Shown in pieces: positions 8,865-16,964 of a stretch of DNA of 43,320 bases. Numbering within the stretch: position 1 is the stretch's first letter; the number at the start of each line of letters is the position of its first letter. The stretch is from Moorena bouillonii PNG. Its GTDB lineage: Bacteria; Cyanobacteriota; Cyanobacteriia; Cyanobacteriales; Coleofasciculaceae. A model generated the notes under the pieces. That model searched no databases. It saw nothing but the letters and a program-made list of their open reading frames with translations, and was not told the DNA's origin. Made by a program: the position numbers and the translations under genes. The stretch covers positions 5,478,008-5,521,327 of the forward strand of contig NZ_MKZS01000001.1 of NCBI RefSeq assembly GCF_001942495.1, in the 5' to 3' direction.

Positions 8865-9011
8865 CAACTCTCTAACCGTCAACTCTTGCACCAACAAGCA
8901 AACAGTTAAGGCATAATAGTTTCTATAGAGACTTTGACTTTATGCCTATTCGTGCCCTTGTTAGATAGCACCTTTATTAATAAATCGAGAGGTCTTGGCA
9001 AATTGTATCCT

Positions 9012-9713
9012 ATGCTGCAATCTATGCTGCAATCTGTGTCCCCTCATTGCTCAATCACCAGCTTAAGTTCTATAGATAAATACCAAATCACCTCCAGTAG
9101 TGTTGTACCAATGGTGGTAGAGCAGTCTGGAATGGGAGAACGGGCATTTGACATTTATTCGCGGCTGCTGCGAGAACGCATTGTGTTTTTGGGAACCCAG
9201 GTCGATGATGTGGTAGCTGACTCAATTGTTGCCCAGCTGTTATACCTAGAAGCTGAAGACGAGGAAAAGGATATCCAATTGTATATCAACTCCCCAGGTG
9301 GCTCGGTAACTGCAGGGATGGCAATATATGATACTATGCAGCAAGTGCGCCCAGATGTGGTTACCATATGCTATGGCTTAGCTGCTAGTATGGGCGCATT
9401 TCTCCTAGCAGGGGGAGCTGCTGGTAAGCGGATGGCATTGCCCAATTCTCGGATTATGATTCACCAGCCCCTTGGCGGTGCTCAGGGACAAGCGGTGGAT
9501 ATAGAAATTCAAGCTAAGGAAATTCTATACCACAAGCAAACCCTTAACGAATTACTGGCTAATCACACCGGTAAACCGGTGGCTCAAATTGCCGAAGATA
9601 CCGAACGCGACTTTTTCATGTCAGCGGCGGAAGCTAAAGACTATGGTTTAATTGACCAGGTGATCTCCCGGCAGAATCTTCCTAACCAGGAAGCAGCTGT
9701 CGCTTCTATTTAG
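9012..9713 (+). CDS. clpP: ATP-dependent Clp protease proteolytic subunit
   Basis: Serine peptidase subunit that forms the 14-mer chamber used by ClpX. The catalytic Ser is in [10 protein letters not shown] (S126 of the 233-aa form), the His in MIHQP (H151), and the Asp in DTERD. The body matches the ClpP type encoded beside clpX in cyanobacteria ([26 protein letters not shown]). The N-terminal ~33 residues before VPMVV are variable and probably removed or disordered. Start choice is uncertain: ATGCTGCAATCT occurs twice in tandem, giving in-frame ATGs at 9012 and 9024, and ATG 9111 would give MVVEQSG. I favour the MLQS start because relatives begin this way. clpX follows 13 bp later. Confidence 0.95.
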   Translation: MLQSMLQSVSPHCSITSLSSIDKYQITSSSVVPMVVEQSGMGERAFDIYSRLLRERIVFLGTQVDDVVADSIVAQLLYLEAEDEEKDIQLYINSPGGSVTAGMAIYDTMQQVRPDVVTICYGLAASMGAFLLAGGAAGKRMALPNSRIMIHQPLGGAQGQAVDIEIQAKEILYHKQTLNELLANHTGKPVAQIAEDTERDFFMSAAEAKDYGLIDQVISRQNLPNQEAAVASI

Positions 9714-9726
9714 AAAGAGGCTTCTT

Positions 9727-11073
9727 ATGTCTAAATACGACTCCCATCTAAAATGTTCCTTCTGCGGTAAGTCTCAAGAGCAAGTACGCAAATTAATTGC
9801 TGGCCCCGGAGTCTATATTTGTGATGAGTGTGTTGATTTATGTAATGAAATTTTAGATGAGGAGTTACTCGATTCCGGTGCGCCTGCTCCCCAGCCTGCT
9901 CCTCGACCAGAACCTGCCAAGAAACGTCGTCCCCGTGCTAACCGCATTTCTATGAATCAGATTCCCAAACCCAGGGAAATTAAACGGTATCTAGATGACC
10001 ATGTGATTGGTCAGGAGGAAGCCAAAAAAGTTCTGTCAGTTGCTGTGTACAACCACTACAAGCGCCTAAGCTTGCTCCAATCTAAAGCTCAGGGTCAGGG
10101 TCAGGGAATAATGGATGATGGCATAGAGCTACAAAAGTCCAACATTCTTCTAATTGGTCCTACTGGTTGTGGTAAAACATTACTCGCCCAAACCTTAGCC
10201 AAAATATTAGATGTGCCTTTTGCTGTGGCAGATGCCACAACCCTGACAGAAGCTGGTTATGTTGGGGAAGATGTAGAAAACATCTTACTGCGACTATTGC
10301 AAGTGGCAGATCTGGATGTAGAGGAAGCCCAGCGAGGGATTATCTATATCGATGAAATCGATAAGGTAGCCCGCAAGAGTGAAAATCCCTCCATTACCAG
10401 GGATGTTTCTGGGGAAGGAGTCCAGCAAGCATTACTGAAAATGCTAGAAGGCACCATTGCTAATGTGCCCCCTCAAGGTGGACGCAAACATCCTTATCAA
10501 GACTGCATTCAAATTGACACCAGCAATATTCTGTTTATTTGCGGTGGTGCGTTTGTTGGTTTGGATAAGGTGGTTGAGCAACGCCTAGGCAAGCGTTCCA
10601 TGGGATTTATTCAGCCTGGAGAGAATCAGTCGAAGGAAAAGCGCACAGCGGATATTCTGCGACACTTGCAGCCAGATGACTTGGTGAAATTCGGCATGAT
10701 TCCTGAGTTCATTGGTCGGATACCAATGGTAGCGGTCATTGAACCCCTGGATGAAGAAGCCCTGATGGCAATTTTGACAGAACCCAAGAATGCACTGGTC
10801 AAACAGTATATGAAGCTGCTGAAGATGGACAATGTTAACTTGGAGTTTATGCCAGATGCAATTCGAGCGTTGGCCCAGGAAGCTTACCGTCGTAAAACTG
10901 GTGCTAGGGCGTTAAGGGGCATTGTGGAAGAATTGATGCTGGAAGTGATGTACGAGTTGCCTTCTCGTAAGGATGTCACTCGCTGTACAATCACTAGGGA
11001 AATGGTAGAGAAGCGTTCAACTGCTGAACTATTGGTTCATCCTTCTTCATTGCCAAAGCCGGAATCAGCATAG
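9727..11073 (+). CDS. clpX: ATP-dependent Clp protease ATP-binding subunit ClpX
   Basis: A 448-aa AAA+ unfoldase that recognises substrates and feeds them into ClpP. An N-terminal zinc finger has Cys at 10, 13, 32 and 35 (CSFCGK and ICDECVDLC). A Pro/Arg-rich linker follows, then Walker A GPTGCGKT (145-152), the pore loop GYVGED (178-183), Walker B IIYIDEID (206-213), the ClpP-docking GF loop in SMGFIQPG, and sensor-2 [14 protein letters not shown] stretch lies just before the Walker A region. It starts 13 bp after clpP with a good AAGAGG ribosome site, so the two are translated from one message. Length and motifs are complete. Confidence 0.98.
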   Translation: MSKYDSHLKCSFCGKSQEQVRKLIAGPGVYICDECVDLCNEILDEELLDSGAPAPQPAPRPEPAKKRRPRANRISMNQIPKPREIKRYLDDHVIGQEEAKKVLSVAVYNHYKRLSLLQSKAQGQGQGIMDDGIELQKSNILLIGPTGCGKTLLAQTLAKILDVPFAVADATTLTEAGYVGEDVENILLRLLQVADLDVEEAQRGIIYIDEIDKVARKSENPSITRDVSGEGVQQALLKMLEGTIANVPPQGGRKHPYQDCIQIDTSNILFICGGAFVGLDKVVEQRLGKRSMGFIQPGENQSKEKRTADILRHLQPDDLVKFGMIPEFIGRIPMVAVIEPLDEEALMAILTEPKNALVKQYMKLLKMDNVNLEFMPDAIRALAQEAYRRKTGARALRGIVEELMLEVMYELPSRKDVTRCTITREMVEKRSTAELLVHPSSLPKPESA

Positions 11074-11110
11074 TAGTAATTTGTCATTGGTCAAAATCAA
11101 ATTTATTGGT

Positions 11111-11173
11111 TGTTGATTGTTAATTGTTAATTGTTGATTGTTGATTGTTGATTGTTGATTGTTGATTGTTGAT
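11111..11173. repeat. Heptamer array (TGTTGAT/TGTTAAT) x9 before the hydrolase gene
   Basis: Nine head-to-tail 7-bp units with the fourth-to-fifth base varying (TGTTGAT or TGTTAAT). It is a short tandemly repeated sequence of the kind known in filamentous cyanobacteria. It ends 30 bp before the ATG of the alpha/beta hydrolase and would be in its leader if that gene is co-transcribed with clpX. Confidence 0.9.
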
Positions 11174-11203
11174 TTTCAATTAACAAAGGACAAAGGTCGA
11201 AAA

Positions 11204-12043
11204 ATGCCTTACATTCAAATTCGGGGTGTAGAACACTACTATGAATGGGTAAAGAAGTCAACAGCTTCTGGAAATAAACCTGTGATGGTCTTTATCCATG
11301 GCTGGTGTGGCTCGTCTCGCTACTGGGAAAGTACCGCTAAAGCTCTATCCAATACCTTTGACTGCCTCCTATATGACCTAAGGGGGTTTGGTCGGTCAAA
11401 ATTACCCCAACAGGGGACAAAATTGACCTATGAGATGGAGGACTATGCTGAAGATTTAGTGGTGTTGTTAGATACCCTGGGACTTGGTCGTATCTATATC
11501 AATGCCCACTCCCTAGGGGCATCTGCTGCTACGATGTTTCTCAATCGTTATCCTGGGCGGGTTGAGCAGGCAATTTTGAATAATAGCGGTATTTTTGATT
11601 ATGACGAGAAATCCTTCACCGCTTTTCACAAAGTTGGTGAGTTAGTAGTTAAGTTCCGCCCCGGTTGGTTGTTAAATATTCCCTTGGCCGGTACCGTGTT
11701 CATGATGCGATTTTTGCACCATCCCCTACCTAGGGCAGTGAGCCGGGTTTTTTTGGCAGATTACCTAATGGCAGATTATGAGGCAGCTTTGGGAACAATG
11801 CTGACTGCGGTTAGTAAGTATGCGGCTGAGGTAATGCCTAATAAGTTCGCTCAGTTAAAGGTGCCAACCCTGCTAGTTTCTGGTGAATACGACAAAATTA
11901 TTCCTTCAGCACTAGGGCGTAGAGCTTCACAATTAAGTCAAAACGTGAAGTATGTTGAAATTCCTGATACAGCTCACTTTCCGATGTTGGAGGCTCCAGG
12001 GGTTTATCTAGAGCAGCTGCGGGAGTTTATTTGTCTTAGCTGA
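11204..12043 (+). CDS. Alpha/beta hydrolase
   Basis: A 279-aa alpha/beta-hydrolase-fold enzyme. Visible: the oxyanion loop IHGWCGSSRYW, the nucleophile elbow NAHSLGAS with Ser at 103, a likely acid in SGEYDKIIPS (about D228) and the catalytic His in IPDTAHFPM (H258). No signal peptide; probably cytoplasmic. Substrate cannot be read from sequence; relatives include esterases, haloperoxidase-like and C-C bond hydrolases. The ATG at 11204 follows an AAAGGTCG-like weak ribosome site. An upstream TTG at 11159 would read through the heptamer array and is unlikely. It lies 131 bp after clpX on the same strand. Confidence 0.88.
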   Translation: MPYIQIRGVEHYYEWVKKSTASGNKPVMVFIHGWCGSSRYWESTAKALSNTFDCLLYDLRGFGRSKLPQQGTKLTYEMEDYAEDLVVLLDTLGLGRIYINAHSLGASAATMFLNRYPGRVEQAILNNSGIFDYDEKSFTAFHKVGELVVKFRPGWLLNIPLAGTVFMMRFLHHPLPRAVSRVFLADYLMADYEAALGTMLTAVSKYAAEVMPNKFAQLKVPTLLVSGEYDKIIPSALGRRASQLSQNVKYVEIPDTAHFPMLEAPGVYLEQLREFICLS

Positions 12044-12477
12044 GGCTTAAAGAAATTACTACTCTTCGAGGAAAATAAGTGGTTAGTGCTCAAAAGACTG
12101 AACCACAGAGGAATAGGTAAAAAAATCAGGAAACCCCCAACCTGTAAAAGCTGGGGGCGGTGATCAGGGTGCATCTACTACTTCCTTATTCGAGTAGGTG
12201 TGACCCTTCTCCGGACAGATTTTGAGAGTGAGTTTGCTTCAAGAAGCGCATCCTCGGCAACTGCCTAACGGGGAGATCGGGAAAGAAGCTAGTATGTATG
12301 ACGGCAACTAGGTTCTTCGAGATTAGTGTGCATAGGCTACTGATGTTAATTTTTATAAATAGCTCAATAATTTCCTTAACTTACTGAAAAATATATTTAG
12401 GAATATACAGCAAGTTGTGAGGAATCTTATCTCTGGTAACCGAGGTAAAACAGAGACATAACTGCTGAAAATGAGCA
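12044..12477. other. Spacer with several potential RNA hairpins
   Basis: No gene. A CCCCCA/TGGGGG hairpin spans 12134-12157, followed by a nested GGGT...CTACT/AGTAG...ACCC fold around 12167-12206 and a stretch containing CGGCAACTGCC and CGGCAACTAGG. There is no T-tract after the first hairpin. This could be a structured small RNA, the leader of the TPR gene, or a decayed mobile-element end; I do not recognise it. Confidence 0.4.
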
Positions 12478-13662
12478 ATGGAGATGGGCTACTCAAGTTT
12501 CTTGGGTTCCATCATCCCCCCTCCATCTACATCAGGGAGCAATATTACTATGGCACATCTGGTTCAGAATCTAGTTGAAACTGAAGTCGATCAACACCAA
12601 AACAAGACTGCAGGAGATGACCCTGTCCAGCCTCAATCTCGTAAGTATCGCAAAAATCAGTTACAAAATATACTAAAAACACTGCAAAACACCTTAGCAA
12701 TTTGTCAAACTAACGAAGATTTGGCTGGTCAAGTGGATACTCTCAAACGCATTGGGTTAGTTCATTGCCGTTTGGGAGAGTATGCCTGGGGAATCAAGTG
12801 TCTCGAGCAAAGTTTACAAATGGCCAATGATGTTGGTTCACCCAAGAGTTTAGGGGTCATTCTTCATCATCTCGGCATGGCTTATTCCCAGACTAACCAG
12901 GATGATAAGGCATTTAAGGTTTATCTAAAAGCATTGAGGATTTTCCAAAAAACTCAAGCTCACTCAGAGATTGCTAAAATCCTTAATCACCTAGGGGAAA
13001 TTCACAATAGCTGGCATCAACCAGTACTGGCTCTGAGATGCTTTCGCCAAGCGATGAAGATTTTTCAAAACTCAGGCAATTCAATTGAGGGCGAAGGCAG
13101 AGCACTGGCAAATATAGGGGAAGCTTATACCCAGCTTGGAAGATACCGTCAAGCTCTTGCTGTCTTGGAGCAAGCCCTAACCATTCACGAAAAAAAAACA
13201 TCCTCTCGTTACTCTAGTCGCAAGTTAACTACTCTTGAGAGGATTGGCACAGTTTACTTCCGACTAGGTGAGGAACTACGGGCATTGGATTTCTATCATC
13301 AAGCTTTGGAGATTGGTCAGGAACTGAGTAAATCACTTCATGGTAACACCAGAAGCTTAGATTATATCGGAGCGGTTCACTACCACTTGGGAAATTACCC
13401 CCATGCCTTAGCGTATCACTTACAAGCCTTAAGACTTTGGCAAGAAATCTCCCATCCTGGCCAGGGGGAGAGCTTGTTCCATGAAAAGCTTGAATTCTCT
13501 CAACTGAGAACAGTTTATAACTGTCTGGGTATATCTGAGCAAGGAGTGCAGTGCAGCAAACAAGTACAGAAGATGATCATTAACTGTGGTTACCGAGTTA
13601 GTGAAGAAGAGATTAGCCAGTATCTGAGTCACGGTGGAAGGTTAAACCATAACTTAGATTGA
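12478..13662 (+). CDS. Tetratricopeptide-repeat protein
   Basis: A 394-aa soluble protein built from TPR units, about seven from residue ~70 to ~330. Typical units: LGEYAWGIKCLEQSLQMA, LGMAYSQTNQDDKAFKVYLK, LGEIHNSWHQPVLALRCFRQ, IGEAYTQLGRYRQALAVLEQ, LGEELRALDFYHQALEI and LGNYPHALAYHLQALRL. The units are ~40 residues apart, longer than the canonical 34, as in the LGN/kinesin-light-chain-like TPR_12 type. It has no catalytic domain and is presumably a protein-interaction scaffold. The N-terminal ~60 residues are low complexity. The start is uncertain: ATGs at 12478, 12484 and 12550 are all in frame. Confidence 0.8.
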   Translation: MEMGYSSFLGSIIPPPSTSGSNITMAHLVQNLVETEVDQHQNKTAGDDPVQPQSRKYRKNQLQNILKTLQNTLAICQTNEDLAGQVDTLKRIGLVHCRLGEYAWGIKCLEQSLQMANDVGSPKSLGVILHHLGMAYSQTNQDDKAFKVYLKALRIFQKTQAHSEIAKILNHLGEIHNSWHQPVLALRCFRQAMKIFQNSGNSIEGEGRALANIGEAYTQLGRYRQALAVLEQALTIHEKKTSSRYSSRKLTTLERIGTVYFRLGEELRALDFYHQALEIGQELSKSLHGNTRSLDYIGAVHYHLGNYPHALAYHLQALRLWQEISHPGQGESLFHEKLEFSQLRTVYNCLGISEQGVQCSKQVQKMIINCGYRVSEEEISQYLSHGGRLNHNLD

Positions 13663-13753
13663 TAATGCAACGTAGAATGATTAATGCCTGGTAGCCTAAA
13701 GACTCGTTACAATAAAGATTCAAACCCCCAATAATTTCCATTTAACGACAATT

Positions 13754-13877
13754 AGATAATTATCGATAAACAGCAAAACTGTGAACTGGCAGAGCCGATT
13801 TAGGTATAAGCTGTGAAGCATCTAGTTTGATGAGAGCGTATAAGCGTGCATCTAAGATTAGAGGCTGATAATTATCT
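13754..13877. promoter_or_regulatory. 11-bp inverted repeat pair upstream of the Fe-S carrier gene
   Basis: AGATAATTATC (13754-13764) and its exact reverse complement GATAATTATCT (13867-13877) are about 100 bp apart, 60-180 bp before the iscA-type gene. Each arm contains the palindrome GATAATTATC. They look like two copies of one operator, but no regulator can be named. Confidence 0.3.
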
Positions 13878-13935
13878 TTCTTGACGATGCACAATAACTT
13901 AACACCAAACCAAAATTAGGAGTCACAAGTAAGCA

Positions 13936-14292
13936 ATGGCACAAGCAACTGAGTCACAGCAAAAAGGTATTCAACTGACAGACAAAGCCCTAAAGCATGT
14001 TTTAGCCCTGCAACAAAGCCAAGGAAAAGACCTTTACCTGCGAGTTGGTGTTCGCCAGGGAGGCTGTTCAGGACTGTCTTACATGATGGATTTTGAAGAA
14101 CCTAGTAACATTCGGGAGAATGATGAAATCTTTGACTACGATGGTTTCAAAATAATCTGTGATCCAAAAAGTCTGCTTTATCTCTACGGTCTGGTACTGG
14201 ATTATAGCGATGCTATGATTGGTGGTGGATTCCAATTCACCAACCCCAATGCCAATCAAAGCTGTGGCTGTGGTAAGTCGTTTAGCGTTTAG
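13936..14292 (+). CDS. A-type iron-sulfur cluster carrier (IscA/SufA/HesB family)
   Basis: A 118-aa HesB/IscA-like protein that carries or delivers Fe-S clusters. The three conserved Cys are present: C44 in RQGGCSGLSY, and C110 and C112 in QSCGCGKSF at the C-terminus. The FQFTNPNANQSCGCG ending is characteristic. Length is normal. It could be the sufA-like or the iscA-like cyanobacterial paralogue; the sequence alone does not settle which, so no symbol is given. It stands as a single gene with ~270 bp of spacer on its 5' side, which holds a repeated operator-like motif. A weak AGGAG site precedes the ATG. Confidence 0.93.
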   Translation: MAQATESQQKGIQLTDKALKHVLALQQSQGKDLYLRVGVRQGGCSGLSYMMDFEEPSNIRENDEIFDYDGFKIICDPKSLLYLYGLVLDYSDAMIGGGFQFTNPNANQSCGCGKSFSV

Positions 14293-14515
14293 GGGATTGT
14301 TAGTTGAAAGTCTGTCAGTTCAAGACCACCACCAAGGACTAGAGGAATTAGGCAGTGGCGCTATATAGGTTGGTGCTTATAGGTAGCGCTATATCTAGTT
14401 AGGGCGCAAGGCTTGTAACCCTACAATAGATTAGGCTTGAGCCAGAGATTTTGGGGAAGTCCTAGACTAATAAGTAATGACTAATGACTAACGACTAACA
14501 TATTATTTTCAGCTA

Positions 14516-15385
14516 ATGACTAAAACATCACTATTTGGTCTGAAGGCAGATCATTTTCGTCATCCCCTAGATTTGGAAGCAACCACAGCCCTGAAACAGT
14601 TGCCAGGGATAGACTTGGTGGTGCGAAATTTACTAGGTCCTGTAGCGGAACAGTTTTTTTACCTTAACAATATCTCTGCTAGTGTCTTGGTGGGACAAAA
14701 TCAACTGCCCCATCTTCATAAACTACTCGAAGATGCCTGCACAACTTTAGATTTAGAGCCGCCTCAACTTTATGTGCAGCAAAATCCCTCTCCCAATGCC
14801 TATACCTTCGCTATGCGGGGTAAGCAGCCTTTCATTGTCTTGCACACCTCTTTAATTGATCTGCTGACACCAGAGGAAATTCAGGCGGTTATTGCCCATG
14901 AACTGGGTCATCTCAAATGCGAACATGGGGTGTACCTGACACCGCTCAATATCATGGTATTAGCTGCTAGTTTAATTCCGAATTGGGGGATGCTCATTGC
15001 TCAAAGCATACAGGAGAAGATGTTAGAGTGGCTACGATGTGCGGAATTTAGTTGCGATCGCGCTGCTTTACTGGCTACTCAAAATCCGAGAGTGGTCATG
15101 TCTGTATTGATGAAACTGGCTGGTGGTTCCCCAACTCTGGCACCACAACTGAACCTAGATGCGTTTATTGCTCAAGCTAGGGCTTACGATAGCGCTGGTG
15201 ATACTGAGCTGGGTCAAGTACTCCAACAATTGCAGATCTCTCAACTGAGCCATCCCTTACCTGTACTACGGGCGCGAGAAATTGACCGTTGGGCAAGTTC
15301 TCAATCTTATCAGTCCTTGTTAAATCAGCAGCTAATTAGTTATAATAATGGAGATGCCCAAACGGGCGGGTGGCGAAATTGGTAG
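14516..15385 (+). CDS. M48-family metallopeptidase overlapping a tRNA gene
   Basis: A 289-aa zinc peptidase of the M48 (Ste24/HtpX-like) family. The zinc motif HELGH is at residues 128-132 with the preceding VIA, and the third ligand is probably E177 in RCAEFSCDRAAL, with D181 following. A hydrophobic segment (NIMVLAASLIPNWGMLIAQS, about 145-165) separates the two, as in the family, so it is likely membrane-associated. It probably degrades misfolded membrane or periplasmic proteins (family inference). The oddity is the 3' end: the last 22 bases, coding GGWRNW and the stop, are also the first 22 bases of tRNA-Leu on the same strand. Confidence 0.9.
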   Translation: MTKTSLFGLKADHFRHPLDLEATTALKQLPGIDLVVRNLLGPVAEQFFYLNNISASVLVGQNQLPHLHKLLEDACTTLDLEPPQLYVQQNPSPNAYTFAMRGKQPFIVLHTSLIDLLTPEEIQAVIAHELGHLKCEHGVYLTPLNIMVLAASLIPNWGMLIAQSIQEKMLEWLRCAEFSCDRAALLATQNPRVVMSVLMKLAGGSPTLAPQLNLDAFIAQARAYDSAGDTELGQVLQQLQISQLSHPLPVLRAREIDRWASSQSYQSLLNQQLISYNNGDAQTGGWRNW

Positions 15386-15447
15386 ACGCACCACACTCAA
15401 AATGTGGCGGCCTTATGGTCATGAGAGTTCGAGTCTCTCCCCGCCCA
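15364..15447 (+). tRNA. tRNA-Leu (anticodon CAA)
   Basis: An 84-base class II tRNA that folds fully. Acceptor stem GGGCGGG (15364-15370) pairs with CCCGCCC (15440-15446), discriminator A at 15447. D-stem GCG/CGC with loop AAATTGGTAGA; anticodon stem CCACA/TGTGG (15391-15407) with loop CTCAAAA, anticodon CAA at 15398-15400. A long variable arm (about 15408-15422), and T-arm GAGAG-TTCGAGT-CTCTC (15423-15439). CCA is not encoded. The 5' half overlaps the end of the M48 peptidase gene. Confidence 0.95.
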
Positions 15448-15469
15448 CTGTAACTAAGGGGCAATATGA

Positions 15470-15940
15470 ATGGTACAACGACTAAAACACAAAAACCATG
15501 AGCGAGAGTTAGCCACTTAATTTATTGAGTTGGCGTGGAGCGTACCGGGATTTATCCCGGCTATCGTTTTAAAATAGAAGTGCAAGTAAGAACAAGGTTG
15601 GTTACGTTGATTTTTTGCTAGTACGGTGAGACTCCAGCCAGTAAGAGACGGGGAGAATCCTACGACTATGGAACAGGCAAGCAATGCAGCAAAAAGTAGT
15701 AATTTATTGCCCTAATTGTTTGGTACAACCGCTCCGAAAGCTATTTAAATCAAAAGTAAATCCACAGGTTAACTTCTCGTGTTAATCCGAGGGAGGTAGG
15801 GCAGTTTTGAATCTGCCACAACGGTACAGACTGGACTTACTCAAAGCGTCAGTACTGTAAGCGTCGTGGAGCGCGGTTTCAACCCGCGTAACGACACGAC
15901 TCTTAGAATCCACGCGGTTTCAACCCGTGGAGAATTCAAA
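15470..15940 (+). mobile_element. Remnant of a TnpB-type (IS200/IS605 or IS607) element with omega-RNA-like 3' end
   Basis: No transposase or TnpB frame survives, but the 3' end has the two-hairpin arrangement found after tnpB genes in cyanobacteria. First, CGTCGT-GGA-GCGCGG paired with CCGCGT-A-ACGAC (about 15860-15897). Second, TTAGAATCC then CCACG/CGTGG (15910-15930) followed by AGAATTCAAA, which resembles the element's right boundary. Both loops share GCGGTTTCAACCCG. Upstream lie a CCGGGA/TCCCGG hairpin (15545-15560) and a GGCAG/CTGCC hairpin near 15800. In such elements this region is the scaffold of the guide RNA. The left boundary is a guess. Family assignment is from memory of similar ends. 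Confidence 0.4.
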
Positions 15941-16194
15941 GACTCAGATGCTGCGCCGGAAGCTTAAGGAAACTCGGAAAGCACTCCAAAACCAAAATCA
16001 ATACCAAAATCAATACCAAAATCAACGATGGGGAAGAGATATCAATGCTCTTCCCTATTTTTTTTGTAGAACCCTGTCTAAGCGGATCAAAATATTCCTT
16101 GAAATAACCCAAACTCAGAAATACTTACCATAAGCTTCATAAATCTTTATAATATTCGTGAGGAAGCTTAACAAAATAGATATTAGCTCATACA
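15941..16194. other. Short transcribed spacer between the element end and the methyltransferase
   Basis: Contains 2.6 copies of a 12-bp repeat (AATCAATACCAA) at about 15989-16024 followed by the terminator at 16031-16065. A 68-codon frame starting inside the element end (15927) spans all of this, with an Asn/Gln repeat from the 12-bp unit and with the terminator inside it, so I do not call it a gene. Confidence 0.5.
16031..16065 (+). terminator. Rho-independent terminator
   Basis: GGGAAGAG (16031-16038) pairs perfectly with CTCTTCCC (16048-16055), then TA and a run of eight Ts (16058-16065). It ends a plus-strand transcript: either read-through from the tRNA and element remnant, or a short RNA starting near 15940. 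Confidence 0.75.
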
Positions 16195-16842
16195 ATGATC
16201 GACCAGCGCCTTCAACGCAGTAAATTGGATGAGAGCGATGATGCTCTGTTCTATTCATTTCCACGGTTTGTGACTCATGTCGATGAGGGCTTTATTGATC
16301 AGCTGGTAAACCTCTATCGGGAGCGACTACAACCCAACACCCGCATCCTCGATCTTATGAGTAGTTGGGTTTCTCACTTACCAGAAGACATGGAGTTTGC
16401 TCATGTTGAGGGGCATGGGATGAATGGCGAAGAATTGGTCAAAAATCCTAGACTTAATCACTACTTTATCCAAGACTTGAATCAAAATCAGCAATTGCCA
16501 TTGCCTGAACAAGACTTTGATGCTGTCCTGATTGCTGTTTCAGTTCAGTATCTTCAGTACCCCGAAAAAGTTTTTGCTGAGATTCATCGCGTCTTAAAAC
16601 CAGGGGGAATAGCAATTGTTAGCTTTTCTAACCGAATGTTTTTTCAAAAGGCGATTCAGTCTTGGCGAGATGGTAGCGAGCAAAGTCGAGTGGAGTTAGT
16701 GAAAACCTATTACCAGTCTATTCCTGGATTTAGTTCCCCTGAGGTTGTTGCTCGACCATCGCCGCTTCCTACTTTTCTGCTACAGCTTGGGATCACTTTA
16801 GGCGATCCATTCTATGCAGTACTGGCTAATCGAACTACCTGA
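16195..16842 (+). CDS. Class I SAM-dependent methyltransferase
   Basis: A 215-aa protein of the methyltransferase type-11-like group. The C-terminal half shows the expected fold: an acidic QDFDAVLIAVSVQYLQYPEKV strand, then IHRVLKPGGIAIVSFSNRMF, which is the classic post-motif LKPGG. The N-terminal motif I is atypical: RILDLMSSWVSHLP replaces the usual glycine-rich VLDxGxGxG loop, a feature shared with a cyanobacterial subfamily that starts with ESDDALFYSFPRFVTHVD. Substrate unknown. A monocistronic gene after a terminator; ATG at 16195. Confidence 0.82.
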   Translation: MIDQRLQRSKLDESDDALFYSFPRFVTHVDEGFIDQLVNLYRERLQPNTRILDLMSSWVSHLPEDMEFAHVEGHGMNGEELVKNPRLNHYFIQDLNQNQQLPLPEQDFDAVLIAVSVQYLQYPEKVFAEIHRVLKPGGIAIVSFSNRMFFQKAIQSWRDGSEQSRVELVKTYYQSIPGFSSPEVVARPSPLPTFLLQLGITLGDPFYAVLANRTT

Positions 16843-16964
16843 GCCTTTTTATGAAGGGTTTTGTTGATGGTAATTTTTAACAGTCAATAGTCAAAATTCA
16901 ACAAAAAAGCAACAGTCAAGAGTAAACAAAAAAGCAATTAACTAACTTAATAACTAATGACTAA

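Noticed and set aside
15927-16133. 68-codon plus-strand frame after the element remnant
   Set aside because: It starts inside the element's terminal hairpin, is repeat-derived (Asn/Gln), and contains a strong intrinsic terminator.
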